Part shown: in pieces, positions 51,106-60,560 of the stretch
Layout of the letters: every line of letters starts with the position of its first letter
How positions within the stretch are numbered: position 1 is the stretch's first letter
Source: Pseudoduganella violaceinigra DSM 15887
GTDB lineage: Bacteria; Pseudomonadota; Gammaproteobacteria; Burkholderiales; Burkholderiaceae_D
Direction of reading: 5' to 3'
DNA: 64,000 nt
Assembly: GCF_000425385.1 (NCBI RefSeq)
Contig: NZ_KE384358.1
Span: 379,623 to 443,622, forward strand
Made by a program: the position numbers and the translations under genes
The notes under the pieces: model-generated
What the model was told of the DNA's origin: nothing
Databases searched by the model: none
What the model saw: only the letters and a program-made list of their open reading frames with translations

Positions 51106-52368
51106 TTATGCTGCCTTGCTATAGTTTTTCTTCACGTACTCGAGCACGATAGCCTGGAACTCGCCGACGATATTATCGCCGCGCAGGGTCGCCACCTTCT
51201 CGCCATCGACAAACACCGGCGCGGCCGGCGATTCGCCGGTGCCGGGCAGGCTGATGCCGATGTTCGCATGCTTCGATTCGCCCGGACCGTTGACGATGCA
51301 GCCCATCACGGCCACATTCATCGCCTCCACGCCCGGGAAGGTCTTCTTCCATTCCGGCATCTGCTCGCGCAGATAGCACTGGATATCGTCCGCCAGCTCC
51401 TGGAACACGGTGGACGTGGTGCGGCCGCAGCCCGGGCAGGCGATCACCATCGGGGTGAACTTGCGCAGGCCCATGGTCTGCAGGATTTCCTGGCCGACCA
51501 CCACTTCCTTGGTGCGGTCGCCGCCCGGTTCCGGCGTCAGCGAAATGCGGATGGTGTCGCCGATGCCTTCCTGCAGCAGCACCGACAGCGCGGCGGTCGA
51601 GGCCACGATGCCCTTGCTGCCCATGCCCGCTTCGGTCAGGCCCAGGTGCAGCGGGTAGTCGCAGCGCTTGCCCAGTTCGCGGTAGACGGCGATCAGGTCC
51701 TGCACGCCGGACACCTTGCACGACAGGATGATCTTGTCGCGCGCCAGGCCCAGCTCTTCGGCGCGCACGGCGTTTTCAATCGCCGAGGTGATCAGCGCCT
51801 CATACATCACGGCCTGCGCGGTCCATGGATGTTCGCGGGCCGCGTTTTCATCCATGATGCGCGCCAGCAGCGCCTGGTCCAGCGAGCCCCAATTGACGCC
51901 GATGCGCACCGGCTTGTCGTACTTGGCCGCCACTTCGATCATCTGTGCGAACTGGGTGTCGCGCTTGGCGCCCTTGCCCACATTGCCCGGGTTGATGCGG
52001 TACTTCGACAGGGCAGCGGCGCAATCGGGGTACTCGGTCAGCAGGGTATGGCCGTTGTAGTGGAAGTCGCCCACCAGCGGCACGTCGATGCCCATCTTGT
52101 CCAGCTGGTCGCGGATGTAAGGCACGGCGGCCGCCGCTTCGGGACGGTCCACCGTCAGGCGCACCAGTTCGGAGCCGGCGCGCGCCAGTTCCTTGATCTG
52201 GATCGCCGTGCCCACCGCGTCGGCGGTGTCGGTATTGGTCATCGACTGCACCACCACCGGCGCGTCGCCACCGACCCAGATCTTGCGCTCGCCGTGCTGC
52301 ACCAGCACGCGTCGGCTGGCACGGCGTGCCAGTGGTCCGGAAGGGATCGGGTTGTTGGAAGAAGACAT
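51106..52368 (-). CDS. ispG: 4-hydroxy-3-methylbut-2-en-1-yl diphosphate synthase
   Basis: 420 aa. IspG (GcpE) of the methylerythritol phosphate route to isoprenoids. The [4Fe-4S] ligands are seen in ACPGCGRTT and in MGCIVNGPGE, plus the N-terminal TIM-barrel part with VQSMTNTDT. The insertion of about 60 residues before the cluster domain is common in proteobacteria. It uses flavodoxin or ferredoxin as electron donor. Sits between rodZ and hisS. Confidence 0.97.
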   Translation of the reverse strand: MSSSNNPIPSGPLARRASRRVLVQHGERKIWVGGDAPVVVQSMTNTDTADAVGTAIQIKELARAGSELVRLTVDRPEAAAAVPYIRDQLDKMGIDVPLVGDFHYNGHTLLTEYPDCAAALSKYRINPGNVGKGAKRDTQFAQMIEVAAKYDKPVRIGVNWGSLDQALLARIMDENAAREHPWTAQAVMYEALITSAIENAVRAEELGLARDKIILSCKVSGVQDLIAVYRELGKRCDYPLHLGLTEAGMGSKGIVASTAALSVLLQEGIGDTIRISLTPEPGGDRTKEVVVGQEILQTMGLRKFTPMVIACPGCGRTTSTVFQELADDIQCYLREQMPEWKKTFPGVEAMNVAVMGCIVNGPGESKHANIGISLPGTGESPAAPVFVDGEKVATLRGDNIVGEFQAIVLEYVKKNYSKAA

Positions 52369-52383
52369 GCTTGGCTACTCTTA

Positions 52384-53553
52384 TTACTTGATGTTGACGA
52401 GAGAATAGGTCTTGCCGGGGCCTTGCGGCAGCGCCAGCGGGCCGCCGGCCAGGCTGGCGCTGACGGCGCCCGGCTTACCGACGATCAGCACATCATTCTC
52501 GCGCACGGTGAACGTTTCCGTGCTGCCGGCGCGCGCCATGCGCGCCACCAGTTTAGCCTGTCCGCCGCGGCGGATCTCGAGCCACGAATCTTCCTTTACC
52601 GTCAGCACCAGCTTGCCGCCGGCGGCGCCCACGACCGGGGCTTGCGCAGCAGCAGGCGCGGCCGCGGCCGGCGCCGGCGCGGCGGCTGGCGCCACGGCGT
52701 TTGGCTTGGCCGGCATCAGGCCCGGCGCAGCGGCCGGCGCGTTGGCAACCGACGGCGTCAGCGCAAGCGACGGACGATTGGCCGGCGCCAGCACCGGCGC
52801 ATTTGCCGCCTGGGCCGATGGCGCGGCGCCGACGGCTTCCTGCGCGGCAGGCGGTACTACAGGCGACGCGGCAGCACTACCGGCGCCGCCTTGCGCTCCG
52901 ACGCCGGCCACCGCATCCGGCGCGGAGTTGCTGCCTGGCTGAGGCGGCACGGAAATCAGCGGCACATTCGGCGTTTGCAGCGGCACTTCTGCCGGCTGCG
53001 CGGCAGGAGGCGCGACCACCACCGGCGGCGCCGGTTCGGACGCTGCCGGGCTGCCGACGGTTGCATGCGGCGCCAGGTTCAGGGGAGGCAGTACGCCCAT
53101 CTTCCAGGCCGCCGCCGCGCCGGCCAGCGCCAGCACAGCCACGCCGGCCACGATGGCGCCCAGCGGCTTGCCATTATTTCGTTCAGTCAGGGAAGGAAAA
53201 CGCGATTCCTGGAACGAGGCCGTGACCTTGGTCGGGCGCACGGTCGCCGTGGCGTGACCTTCGGCCGCTTCCACTTCCACCATCGCCACCAGCGGCGCCG
53301 GATCCAGCCGCACAGCCTTGGCGTAGGCGCGGATGAAACCGCGCGCCACCGCGCGGTTCGGCAATGCATCGATATTCCCTTGCTCAATCGCCAGCACCTG
53401 GCGCGGCGCCAGTTTCAGCTGGTCTGCCACCTGCTCGACAGACAGGCCCATGGCCTCGCGTGCCGCCACCAGTGCTGCCCCGGGCGCGGAGGCATACTGC
53501 TGGCTGACTGGCTTGTCCTGCTCAGAATCCATTCTTTCCCCGTTCTCACTCAT
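52384..53553 (-). CDS. rodZ: Cytoskeletal protein RodZ
   Basis: 389 aa from the ATG at 53553, which overlaps the pilW stop by 8 nt; an ATG seven codons later is equally possible. Cytoplasmic HTH_25 domain (about 20-85: LVAAREAMGLSVEQVADQLK, GFIRAYAKAVRLD), one membrane helix (about 118-138, LGAIVAGVAVLALAGAAAAW), a Pro/Ala-rich linker of about 170 residues, and a C-terminal DUF4115 domain (VKEDSWLEIRR, ENDVLIVGKPGAVS). RodZ links MreB to the membrane. The linker is low complexity and longer than average. Confidence 0.93.
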   Translation of the reverse strand: MSENGERMDSEQDKPVSQQYASAPGAALVAAREAMGLSVEQVADQLKLAPRQVLAIEQGNIDALPNRAVARGFIRAYAKAVRLDPAPLVAMVEVEAAEGHATATVRPTKVTASFQESRFPSLTERNNGKPLGAIVAGVAVLALAGAAAAWKMGVLPPLNLAPHATVGSPAASEPAPPVVVAPPAAQPAEVPLQTPNVPLISVPPQPGSNSAPDAVAGVGAQGGAGSAAASPVVPPAAQEAVGAAPSAQAANAPVLAPANRPSLALTPSVANAPAAAPGLMPAKPNAVAPAAAPAPAAAAPAAAQAPVVGAAGGKLVLTVKEDSWLEIRRGGQAKLVARMARAGSTETFTVRENDVLIVGKPGAVSASLAGGPLALPQGPGKTYSLVNIK

Positions 53554-54361
53554 CAAACGCCCCACGTTGATACGCTGCGAATTCCGCCGAATCGGCGTGA
53601 TGTCGCCGCAACTGGGTCGCGAAGCCCTGCTCCGCGCCCTCGTCGCCCATCTTGCGCTGCACCTTGATTCCCAGCCACAGCACGTCGGCCGGCAGGGCAT
53701 CCAGCTTGGCCGTCTTGCTGACCTGGTTCATGAAGAAGCTGGAGCGCGGATAGTCGCGCCGCGCATAGTACACCTTGGCCAGACCGATATTCGTCTCCGG
53801 CACATCGGGCGCCAGCTTCAAGGCCTGCAGCAGGTAGCGCTCGGCCAGGTCGACGTTCTTGATCTTCAGCGCGCAATTGCCGGCATTGTTCAAGGCGCCG
53901 GCCGGCGACTGGTAATTGCGGTTCGCCAGCGCGGTATCGAAATGCTTGAACGATTCCTGGATGCGGTCGTGCTGGCACAGGAAGGAACCGTAATTATTGT
54001 TCAGGTCCGGGTCGGTCGGCGCCAGCTTCAAGGCTTGCAGGAAGTTGTCGTTGGCCAGCTCCTTCTCCTCCATCCGCATGTAGATGATGGCGCGCAGGCC
54101 ATACCCGTTCGGATTCTGCGGATCGGCGGCGATCGCCTTCTTCACTTCATCGAGCGCCACCGGATAGTTGGCCTGTTCGAAATAGCCGGCCGCCAGCTGC
54201 AGGCGGATCTCGGCGCGTTTTTGCGCGGACGTCTGGTCGGAGGCGGTTTTCAGTTCTTCTTTGCCACTGGGGCCTTGCCCCAAAGTCGCGCAGCCCGCTA
54301 ATACCCCGGCCAGCGCGACCGCGGCCAGGCACTTGAAGCGGCGCTGGGCGAAATCGGTCAT
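53546..54361 (-). CDS. pilW: Type IV pilus biogenesis lipoprotein PilW (PilF)
   Basis: 271 aa. Lipobox LAGC (Cys24), then six TPRs from about 50 (RLQLAAGYFEQANYPVALDE, GYGLRAIIYMRMEEKELAND). This is the pilotin that helps PilQ secretin assemble in the outer membrane. Its ATG shares a base with the rlmN stop (TGATG), and it overlaps rodZ by 8 nt, so it is tightly coupled to both. Confidence 0.93.
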   Translation of the reverse strand: MTDFAQRRFKCLAAVALAGVLAGCATLGQGPSGKEELKTASDQTSAQKRAEIRLQLAAGYFEQANYPVALDEVKKAIAADPQNPNGYGLRAIIYMRMEEKELANDNFLQALKLAPTDPDLNNNYGSFLCQHDRIQESFKHFDTALANRNYQSPAGALNNAGNCALKIKNVDLAERYLLQALKLAPDVPETNIGLAKVYYARRDYPRSSFFMNQVSKTAKLDALPADVLWLGIKVQRKMGDEGAEQGFATQLRRHHADSAEFAAYQRGAFDE

Positions 54362-55533
54362 CAGGAACGAATCTCCACAATCTTGCCGAAATCGGCGCCG
54401 TACTTCTTCTGGTATTCGGTCATCTTTTCCATCCGTTCAGCCACGCGGGTGCGGTCTTTCACTTCGCCCGCCAGCTGCCCGCAAGCCGCGTCGATATCAT
54501 CGCCGCGGGTCTTGCGAATGGTGGTTACGATGCCCGCATTCATCAGAATTTCAGCGAAGGCCTTGATGCGCGGATTCTTGGAGCGCAGCAGACCCGATTC
54601 CGGGAAGGGGTTGAAAGGAATAAGGTTGAACTTGCAGTTAACACCGAACTCCGGGTGGTTCACCAGCGCGATCAGCTCGCGCGCGTGCTCGTCGGAGTCG
54701 TTGTAGTTATCGAGCATGCAGTACTCGAATGTGATGAAGTCGCGCGGGGCGAACTCCAGGTAGCGCTTGCACGCCGCCAGCAGTTCCTTCAGCGGGTACT
54801 TCTTGTTCAGCGGGACCAGCTCGTCGCGCAGCTTGTCGTTGGAGGCGTGCAGCGATACCGCCAGCGCCACCGGCACATCCTGCGACAGCTTGTCGATATT
54901 CGGCACCACGCCCGAGGTGGACAGGGTCACGCGGCGGCGCGACAGGCCGTAGGCGTTATCGTCCAGCATCAGCTTGAGCGCGGTGGCGGTTGGTCCGTAA
55001 TTCAGCAGCGGCTCGCCCATGCCCATCATCACCACGTTGGTGATCTGGCGTTCGCCTTTCGGCCCGGGTTCGATGCCCTTCGTCGCGCGCAGCGCGAATT
55101 CAGCCATCCACAGCTGGCCGATGATTTCGCCCACGGTCAGGTTGCGGTTGAAGCCCTGCTTGCCGGTCGAGCAGAAACGGCAGTTCACGGCGCAGCCGGC
55201 CTGGGTCGAGATGCACAGCGTGCCGCGGTTTTCTTCCGGGATGAACACGGTTTCCACGGCGTTGCCATTGCCCACGTCCACCAGCCATTTGCGGGTGCCG
55301 TCGGCGGAAGTATGGTCGCTGATGACGGCCGGCGCCACGATGTGGGCGCGCGTCTTCAGCTTCTCGCGCAAGGACTTGGCGAGGTCGGTCATGCTGTCAA
55401 AGTCGGCGGCGCCAAACTGGTGGATCCAACGCTGCAGCTGTTTGGCACGGAAAGGCTTCTCCCCCAGCTCGGCGCAGTAGGCGACTAGTTGTTCCGGATC
55501 GAAATCCAGCAAGTTGGTGAGGGACGTTTCCAT
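54361..55533 (-). CDS. rlmN: 23S rRNA (A2503-C2)/tRNA (A37-C2) methyltransferase RlmN
   Basis: 390 aa, radical-SAM. The CxxxCxxC cluster motif is CAVNCRFCSTG. The catalytic Cys near the C-terminus is expected in AACGQLAG, and a second catalytic Cys lies in the FEYCMLDNYNDS region. It methylates 23S rRNA A2503 and tRNA A37. It opens the rlmN-pilW-rodZ unit, 95 nt downstream of ndk. Confidence 0.96.
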   Translation of the reverse strand: METSLTNLLDFDPEQLVAYCAELGEKPFRAKQLQRWIHQFGAADFDSMTDLAKSLREKLKTRAHIVAPAVISDHTSADGTRKWLVDVGNGNAVETVFIPEENRGTLCISTQAGCAVNCRFCSTGKQGFNRNLTVGEIIGQLWMAEFALRATKGIEPGPKGERQITNVVMMGMGEPLLNYGPTATALKLMLDDNAYGLSRRRVTLSTSGVVPNIDKLSQDVPVALAVSLHASNDKLRDELVPLNKKYPLKELLAACKRYLEFAPRDFITFEYCMLDNYNDSDEHARELIALVNHPEFGVNCKFNLIPFNPFPESGLLRSKNPRIKAFAEILMNAGIVTTIRKTRGDDIDAACGQLAGEVKDRTRVAERMEKMTEYQKKYGADFGKIVEIRS

Positions 55534-55560
55534 GCTTTTTTACTCAATTTCAAAAACGGC

Positions 55561-55589
55561 TTTGCCCCGGACCAGGGGACCGGGGCAAA
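55561..55589 (-). terminator. Hairpin between ndk and rlmN
   Basis: TTTGCCCCGG (55561-55570) and CCGGGGCAAA (55580-55589) form a 10-bp stem with a 9-nt loop. No immediate T run but TTTTTG follows on the minus strand. Probably an attenuating terminator after ndk. Confidence 0.6.
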
Positions 55590-55628
55590 CGCGCAATACT
55601 ACTTTACTACATTACAACCGCAAATAAA

Positions 55629-56054
55629 TTAACGGGAGTAAACGTTCAGGGCTGGGAAGTAGTAGGCGATTTCCACAGCGGCGGTTTCAGCGGCGTCGGA
55701 GCCGTGAACAGCGTTGGCGTCGATGGAGTCAGCGAAATCAGCACGGATGGTGCCTTTTTCTGCCTTCTTCGGGTCGGTGGCGCCCATCAGGTCGCGGTTT
55801 TTCAGGATCGCGCCTTCGCCTTCCAGAACCTGGATCATCACAGGACCGGAAACCATGAAGTCAACCAGATCCTTGAAGAATGGACGCTCGCGGTGCACAG
55901 CGTAGAAGCCTTCGGCTTCAGCGCGTGACAGCTGAACCATACGGGCTGCGATCACTTTCAGGCCTGCGCCTTCGAAACGGCTGTAGATCTGGCCGATCAC
56001 GTTCTTGGCTACTGCGTCAGGTTTGATGATCGACAGGGTGCGTTCGATTGCCAT
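55629..56054 (-). CDS. ndk: Nucleoside diphosphate kinase
   Basis: 141 aa from the ATG at 56054 (MAIERTLSIIKPDAV). The phospho-His motif is NAVHGSDAAETA, and the Lys of IIKPDAV and the Arg of NRDLMGATDP are in place. It equilibrates NTP pools. The frame stays open 19 codons upstream, but the family start and GGAG support 56054. The 225-nt region 56055-56279, shared with the divergent Bax-inhibitor gene, must carry both promoters; it is AT-rich near 56090-56160 and I see no strong consensus boxes. Confidence 0.97.
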   Translation of the reverse strand: MAIERTLSIIKPDAVAKNVIGQIYSRFEGAGLKVIAARMVQLSRAEAEGFYAVHRERPFFKDLVDFMVSGPVMIQVLEGEGAILKNRDLMGATDPKKAEKGTIRADFADSIDANAVHGSDAAETAAVEIAYYFPALNVYSR

Positions 56055-56279
56055 TATGAAAAACTCCAATAAAAAGAAAGGTTTAAAACAAGAAATTAGA
56101 TTCTCGATCAACCCTAGATTTTAACATAGTTCACTCTATATACCTAAGGAATCGCAGTGAAGAGCCCGGCGCCGGACTTATATGGGCTTCCCTTACGGGG
56201 TTTTAAGTATTTCCTAAGGCAGAAAGCCCCCATCCGGTCGTCGGCATGCTATGCTTTTTAATAAAGGAGGCATTTAATC

Positions 56280-56963
56280 ATGCAAAACGTACATCATTTC
56301 GGTAGTGCAGTCGCAACCGACAACGCAGTCATCCGCAATCGCGTGCTGCGCAATACTTACTGGCTGCTGGCCCTGTCGATGATCCCGACCGTGCTGGGCG
56401 CCGCCATCGGCGTCATGTTCGGCGTGCCGATCCCGCGCGGCTTCATGGGCGCCCTGCTGTTCCTGGGGATCGCCTTCGGCTTCTTCTACGCCATTGAAAA
56501 GAACAAGGATTCCGGACTGGGCGTGGCCCTGCTGCTGGGCTTCACCTTCTTCATGGGCCTGATGCTGACGCCGCTGCTCCAGCGCACCCTGGGCTTCAGC
56601 AACGGCGCCACCCTGATCATGACCGCGTTTGGCGGTACCGCCGCCGTGTTCGCCGGTCTGGCCAGCTACGCCACGGTGACCAAGCGTGATTTCTCGATGA
56701 TGGGCAAATGGCTGTTCGCCGGCGTGATCGTGCTGATGCTGGCATCCATCGCCAATATCTTCCTGCACATGAGCGTACTGTCGATCGTGATCTCGGTGAT
56801 GGTGATCGCCGTCTTCTCGGCCTACATCCTGTTCGACGTGCAGCGCATCGTCAACGGCGGCGAAACCAACTACGTCTCCGCCACCCTGGCCCTGTACCTG
56901 GACGTGTACAACATCTTCACCGCCCTGCTGAACCTGCTGGGCCTGGCCGGCGACCGCGACTAA
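56280..56963 (+). CDS. Bax inhibitor-1 (YccA/YbhL) family membrane protein
   Basis: 227 aa, seven membrane segments, with the family signature in VFSAYILFDVQRIVNGG near 180-200. The ATG has AAGGAGG 9 nt upstream. In Escherichia coli YccA is a substrate and modulator of FtsH; other family members are calcium leak channels. Here function is inferred from family only. Confidence 0.93.
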   Translation: MQNVHHFGSAVATDNAVIRNRVLRNTYWLLALSMIPTVLGAAIGVMFGVPIPRGFMGALLFLGIAFGFFYAIEKNKDSGLGVALLLGFTFFMGLMLTPLLQRTLGFSNGATLIMTAFGGTAAVFAGLASYATVTKRDFSMMGKWLFAGVIVLMLASIANIFLHMSVLSIVISVMVIAVFSAYILFDVQRIVNGGETNYVSATLALYLDVYNIFTALLNLLGLAGDRD

Positions 56964-56980
56964 GCGCACCCGCTCCCTGA

Positions 56981-57006
56981 AAAAGCCGGCAAACGCCGGC
57001 TTTTTT
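56981..57006 (+). terminator. Intrinsic terminator of the Bax-inhibitor gene
   Basis: AAAGCCGGC / GCCGGCTTT with an AAAC loop, then a T run, 18 nt after the stop. Confidence 0.95.
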
Positions 57007-57218
57007 CTTTGCTGCGCACCTTGGCGGCATCGCAATCCGTGACCGCACGATAGGCGAACACTTATGGCATCGCTAGCCGCCGGCGCCTATCATGGGCGGC
57101 ATGACCGGAACGATCAGCATCCTTCTTCGTATCTTGGAAAGGCTGGCCTGAGCCCTCCTCCTCCGGCATACATGACCAGCGGACAGTCTTCCGTGGAGGG
57201 CCTGCCCGCTGAATCTCC
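57007..57218. other. Gap without recognised feature
   Basis: 212 bases between the terminator of the Bax-inhibitor gene and the stop of rlmD. A 79-codon frame crosses it and runs into rlmD on the other strand. It has no ribosome binding site and no recognisable protein pattern, so I do not call it. Confidence 0.6.
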
Positions 57219-58559
57219 TTATTCCAAGTCGAACACCGCCATCGATTCCACGTGGGAGGTGTGCGGGAACATATTCATCACACCGGCCTGGGACATACGG
57301 TAGCCGGCGCGGTGCACCAGCACGCCGGCATCGCGCGCCAGGGTGGACGGCGAGCAGGAAACGTAGACGATACGCTTTGGCAGCATGTCCGGATTCGATT
57401 CCTTCAGCTCGGCCAGCGCCAGCGACAGCGCCATGGCGCCGTCGCGCGGCGGGTCGATCAGCATGCGGTCGAATTTACCCAGGGCGATCAGGTCATCCTT
57501 GGTGATTTCGAACAGGTTGCGGCACTGGAAGGTGGTATGGCCATCGACGCCGTTCACCTTGGCGTTGGCCAGCGCGCGCTCGGTCAGCGCGGTCGAGCCT
57601 TCGATACCGACCACTTCGCGCGCCTGGGTCGCCAGCGGTAGCGTGAAGTTGCCCAGGCCGCAGAACAGGTCGGCCACGCGCTCGTCCTTCTGCACGTCCA
57701 GCAGGCGCAGCGCCTTATGCACCAGCACGCGGTTGATGTGGTGGTTCACCTGGGTGAAATCGGTCGGCTTGAACGGCATCTTGATGCCGAATTCCGGCAG
57801 CGTGTAATACAGCTCCTTGCCTGCCGGGTAGAACGGATAGGCGGTGTCCGGGCCTTTGGGCTGCAGCCACCACTGGATCTTGTATTGGTCGGCAAAGGCT
57901 TTCAGCTTGTCTTCGTCGCCCTCGCCCAGCGCCACCATATTGCGCATCACCAGAACGGTATTGTCCTCACCCACCGCCAACTCGATCTGCGGCACCTTGT
58001 CGAAGATGGTCAGCGAGTGGATCAGGGCGCGCAGCGGCATCATCATGTCCGACACGTGCTTGGGCAGGATCTGGCAGCTCTGGATGTCGGCCACGAACAC
58101 CGATTTCTTTTCGTGGAAACCGACCAGCACCGTGCCCTTCTTGGCCACATAACGCGCGGACAGGCGTGCGCGGTAGCGGTAGCCCCAGGTCGGGCCGTAC
58201 ATCGGGCGCATCATGGTGTCGGACTTGACCTTGGACAGGTGCCACAGGTTGTCCTCCAGCACGCGCTGCTTGATCGCCACCTGGGCCGAAGCGTCCAGGT
58301 GCTGCATGGAGCAGCCGCCGCAGACGTCAAAGTGCTCGCACTTCGGCTGGACGCGCATCGACGATTCCTTGTGCAGCGCCGTCATGCGGCCCTGCTCCCA
58401 GTTCTTCTTCTTGCGCAGCAGCTCGAAGCTGACTTTTTCGCCCGGCAGCGCGCCTTCGATGAAGACGACCTTACCCGGCGAACCGTCTTCGTTCTCGATG
58501 TGGCCAACGCCACGGGCATCCATGTCCAGGGATTTGATTTCGACGATGTTGTCTTGCAT
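57219..58559 (-). CDS. rlmD: 23S rRNA (U1939-C5)-methyltransferase RlmD
   Basis: 446 aa. TRAM domain at the start (VEIKSLDMDARGVGHIENED), Fe-S Cys set CEHFDVCGGC plus a later Cys in VADIQSCQI, SAM-binding ADLFCGLGNFTLPLA, DPPRDG motif, and nucleophile Cys in VYVSCSPSTLARD. It methylates U1939 of 23S rRNA. Stands between the Bax-inhibitor gene (convergent) and rpoS. Confidence 0.95.
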   Translation of the reverse strand: MQDNIVEIKSLDMDARGVGHIENEDGSPGKVVFIEGALPGEKVSFELLRKKKNWEQGRMTALHKESSMRVQPKCEHFDVCGGCSMQHLDASAQVAIKQRVLEDNLWHLSKVKSDTMMRPMYGPTWGYRYRARLSARYVAKKGTVLVGFHEKKSVFVADIQSCQILPKHVSDMMMPLRALIHSLTIFDKVPQIELAVGEDNTVLVMRNMVALGEGDEDKLKAFADQYKIQWWLQPKGPDTAYPFYPAGKELYYTLPEFGIKMPFKPTDFTQVNHHINRVLVHKALRLLDVQKDERVADLFCGLGNFTLPLATQAREVVGIEGSTALTERALANAKVNGVDGHTTFQCRNLFEITKDDLIALGKFDRMLIDPPRDGAMALSLALAELKESNPDMLPKRIVYVSCSPSTLARDAGVLVHRAGYRMSQAGVMNMFPHTSHVESMAVFDLE

Positions 58560-58626
58560 AGCGATTAAGATTGCAGCCGGCGCATTGCGCGCCCAAAGCC
58601 CGCTATGATAGCAGAGAAGCTGCCTC

Positions 58627-59637
58627 TTAAAGCAGCGAATCGCGGACCACGCCGCGCGCCGCCATTGCCCGCTTCAGCTTGACCAGTGCTTCCTGCTGGA
58701 TCTGGCGCACCCGTTCGCGGGTCACGCCCATTTCCTCGGCCAGGGTCTCCAGCGTGGCGGGATCGTCGTTATCCAGCCCGAAGCGCCGCATGATGACGAT
58801 GCGCTGCTTGTCCGGCAGCTTGGTCAGCCAGTCCCGCACCAGCACCGTCATTTCATGGTGCTCGGCGCGCGCGTCCGGCGAGTCCTCCGAATCGCCCGGC
58901 AGCATGTCCATCAGCGAGGACTGCGGATCGTTGTCCAGCGGCGCGTCGAGCGAGGTGGCATGCTCGGACAAGGCCAGGATATCCTGCACCTCCTCCACCG
59001 GCCGCCCCACCAGGTCGGCGATATCCTCCGCTGTGGCATCCTTGCCGTTGTGGTGCTGCGCTTCCAGGTGGTACTTCCCGCGCAGGATCTGGTTCAATTC
59101 GCGCACCATGTGTACCGGCAGGCGCACCGTGCGCGCCTGGTTCATGATGGCGCGCTCGATGCTCTGGCGGATCCACCAGGTGGCGTACGTGGAGAACCGG
59201 AAGCCGCGCTCCGGTTCGAACTTGTCGATGGCGCGCATCAGGCCGATGTTGCCCTCCTCGATCATGTCGAGCAGGACCACGCCGCGGTTGATGTAATGCT
59301 TGGCGATCGACACCACCAGCCGCAGGTTATGTTCGATCATGGTCTGGCGCGCGGAGAAGTCCCCTTGCTTGGCCAGGGTGGCGAAATGCACTTCCTGCGG
59401 CGCCGTCAGCAGCGGACGGGTGCCGATCTGGTTCAGGTAGTGCTGGGTGGTGTCGGTGGAGAGCTCCGCCGCCAGCACTTTTTTCAGCTCGTCGACGGTC
59501 TCGAGGACGGCGTTGCCTTCGACCGCAACCTCGCCGTCCCCCTCATTGGAATCGATGGCTACTTCATCGATCGGCTCGTCCGGGAATTCCTCAGGAATCG
59601 AGTCGTCTTCCAGTTGGTCATTCGGCGAGCGTGTCAT
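58627..59637 (-). CDS. rpoS: Stationary-phase sigma factor RpoS
   Basis: 336 aa. Sigma-70 regions 2 to 4 are complete: region 2 MIEEGNIGLMRAIDKFEPE and FRFSTYATWWIRQSIERA, region 3, and region 4 HTH VTRERVRQIQQEALVKL. The acidic N-terminus is longer than the Escherichia coli protein's. The position 10 nt behind nlpD and downstream of surE-pcm is the conserved rpoS location and separates it from rpoD. In other proteobacteria the main rpoS promoter lies inside nlpD; that could hold here but I could not locate it. Confidence 0.96.
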   Translation of the reverse strand: MTRSPNDQLEDDSIPEEFPDEPIDEVAIDSNEGDGEVAVEGNAVLETVDELKKVLAAELSTDTTQHYLNQIGTRPLLTAPQEVHFATLAKQGDFSARQTMIEHNLRLVVSIAKHYINRGVVLLDMIEEGNIGLMRAIDKFEPERGFRFSTYATWWIRQSIERAIMNQARTVRLPVHMVRELNQILRGKYHLEAQHHNGKDATAEDIADLVGRPVEEVQDILALSEHATSLDAPLDNDPQSSLMDMLPGDSEDSPDARAEHHEMTVLVRDWLTKLPDKQRIVIMRRFGLDNDDPATLETLAEEMGVTRERVRQIQQEALVKLKRAMAARGVVRDSLL

Positions 59638-59647
59638 GGGTGCTTAT

Positions 59648-60544
59648 CTAGCGGTTAGGCAGGAATTTCGATGGATCCACCGGCTTGCCCTGCTGCCTTA
59701 TCTCAAAGTGCAGCTTGACCGTGTCGGTATCGGAGTCCCCCATTTCAGCAATTGCCTGCCCCCTGCGCACCTCCTGGCCTTCCTTCACCAGGATGGCGCG
59801 GTTATGGGCATAGGCCGACAACAGGCTGTTACTGTGCTTCACAATGACGAGATTACCATATCCGCGGATGCCGCTACCGGCATACATCACTTTTCCTCGC
59901 TCCGCAGCCAACACTTGTTGTCCCGCGCGGCCGGCGATATCGATGCCCTTGTTCTTCCCTTCGTCGAACTGGCCCACAATGCGCCCGTCGGAAGGCCAGG
60001 TCCAGGTCAGGTCGCGGTCTTCCGCGCTCATGGCCGACGCGGGCGCCGGCGCAGGGGCCGGCGCTGGCGCCGCACTGGCCATCTGGACCGGTTTTTCGGA
60101 CCGTTCTTCGTTTTTCTGCAATTCCGCCACGGCGGACTCTGAATAGACGCGTTTTTCCCCCTTCGGCGTCGATTTGCGCGGCGGCGGCGGGGTCTTTTCG
60201 ATCTGCGGCGGGGCCGGTACGGACGCGGTCTGCACGCCTTCCGGCGGCGCCAGTTTCAACACCTGGTCAACCTTGATATCGTCCGGGTTGGACAGGCTGT
60301 TCCAGGCCGCCAGCTCGCGGTAATTCAGGCCGCGGTCGAAGGCGATGCGGATCAGGGTATCGCCCTTGCGGACGGTGTAATAGCCTTCCTTGTCTTTCGT
60401 CTCCTCCACCGGGGCAGCTTTCGGCTGCGGAGTCAGATTCGATGCCGAGCGGTCCACGACCGGGGCCGGGGTATTCACGGTCGTACACGCGGTCAGTACG
60501 GCCAGCGAGGCCGCCGTCAGTAAAAGGGAATATTTCTTCGTCAT
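59648..60544 (-). CDS. nlpD: Murein hydrolase activator NlpD
   Basis: 298 aa from the ATG at 60544 (lipobox LTAC, Cys20). LysM domain at about 55-100 (GYYTVRKGDTLIRIAFDRG), a Pro/Ala-rich linker, and a C-terminal M23 domain. The M23 domain is degenerate: NKGIDIAG has Asn where active enzymes have His, as expected for NlpD, which activates amidases instead of cutting peptidoglycan itself. Sits between pcm and rpoS. Confidence 0.93.
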   Translation of the reverse strand: MTKKYSLLLTAASLAVLTACTTVNTPAPVVDRSASNLTPQPKAAPVEETKDKEGYYTVRKGDTLIRIAFDRGLNYRELAAWNSLSNPDDIKVDQVLKLAPPEGVQTASVPAPPQIEKTPPPPRKSTPKGEKRVYSESAVAELQKNEERSEKPVQMASAAPAPAPAPAPASAMSAEDRDLTWTWPSDGRIVGQFDEGKNKGIDIAGRAGQQVLAAERGKVMYAGSGIRGYGNLVIVKHSNSLLSAYAHNRAILVKEGQEVRRGQAIAEMGDSDTDTVKLHFEIRQQGKPVDPSKFLPNR

Positions 60545-60560
60545 TCTATAAGTCTGTGTG

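Noticed and set aside
51268..53667. Plus-strand open frame of 799 codons across ispG, rodZ and pilW
   Set aside because: Shadow of GC-rich minus-strand genes; the low-complexity Arg/Gly/His composition mirrors the rodZ Pro/Ala linker.
57064..57303. 79-codon frame between the Bax-inhibitor gene and rlmD
   Set aside because: No ribosome binding site, no recognisable pattern, and it overlaps the rlmD 3' end.
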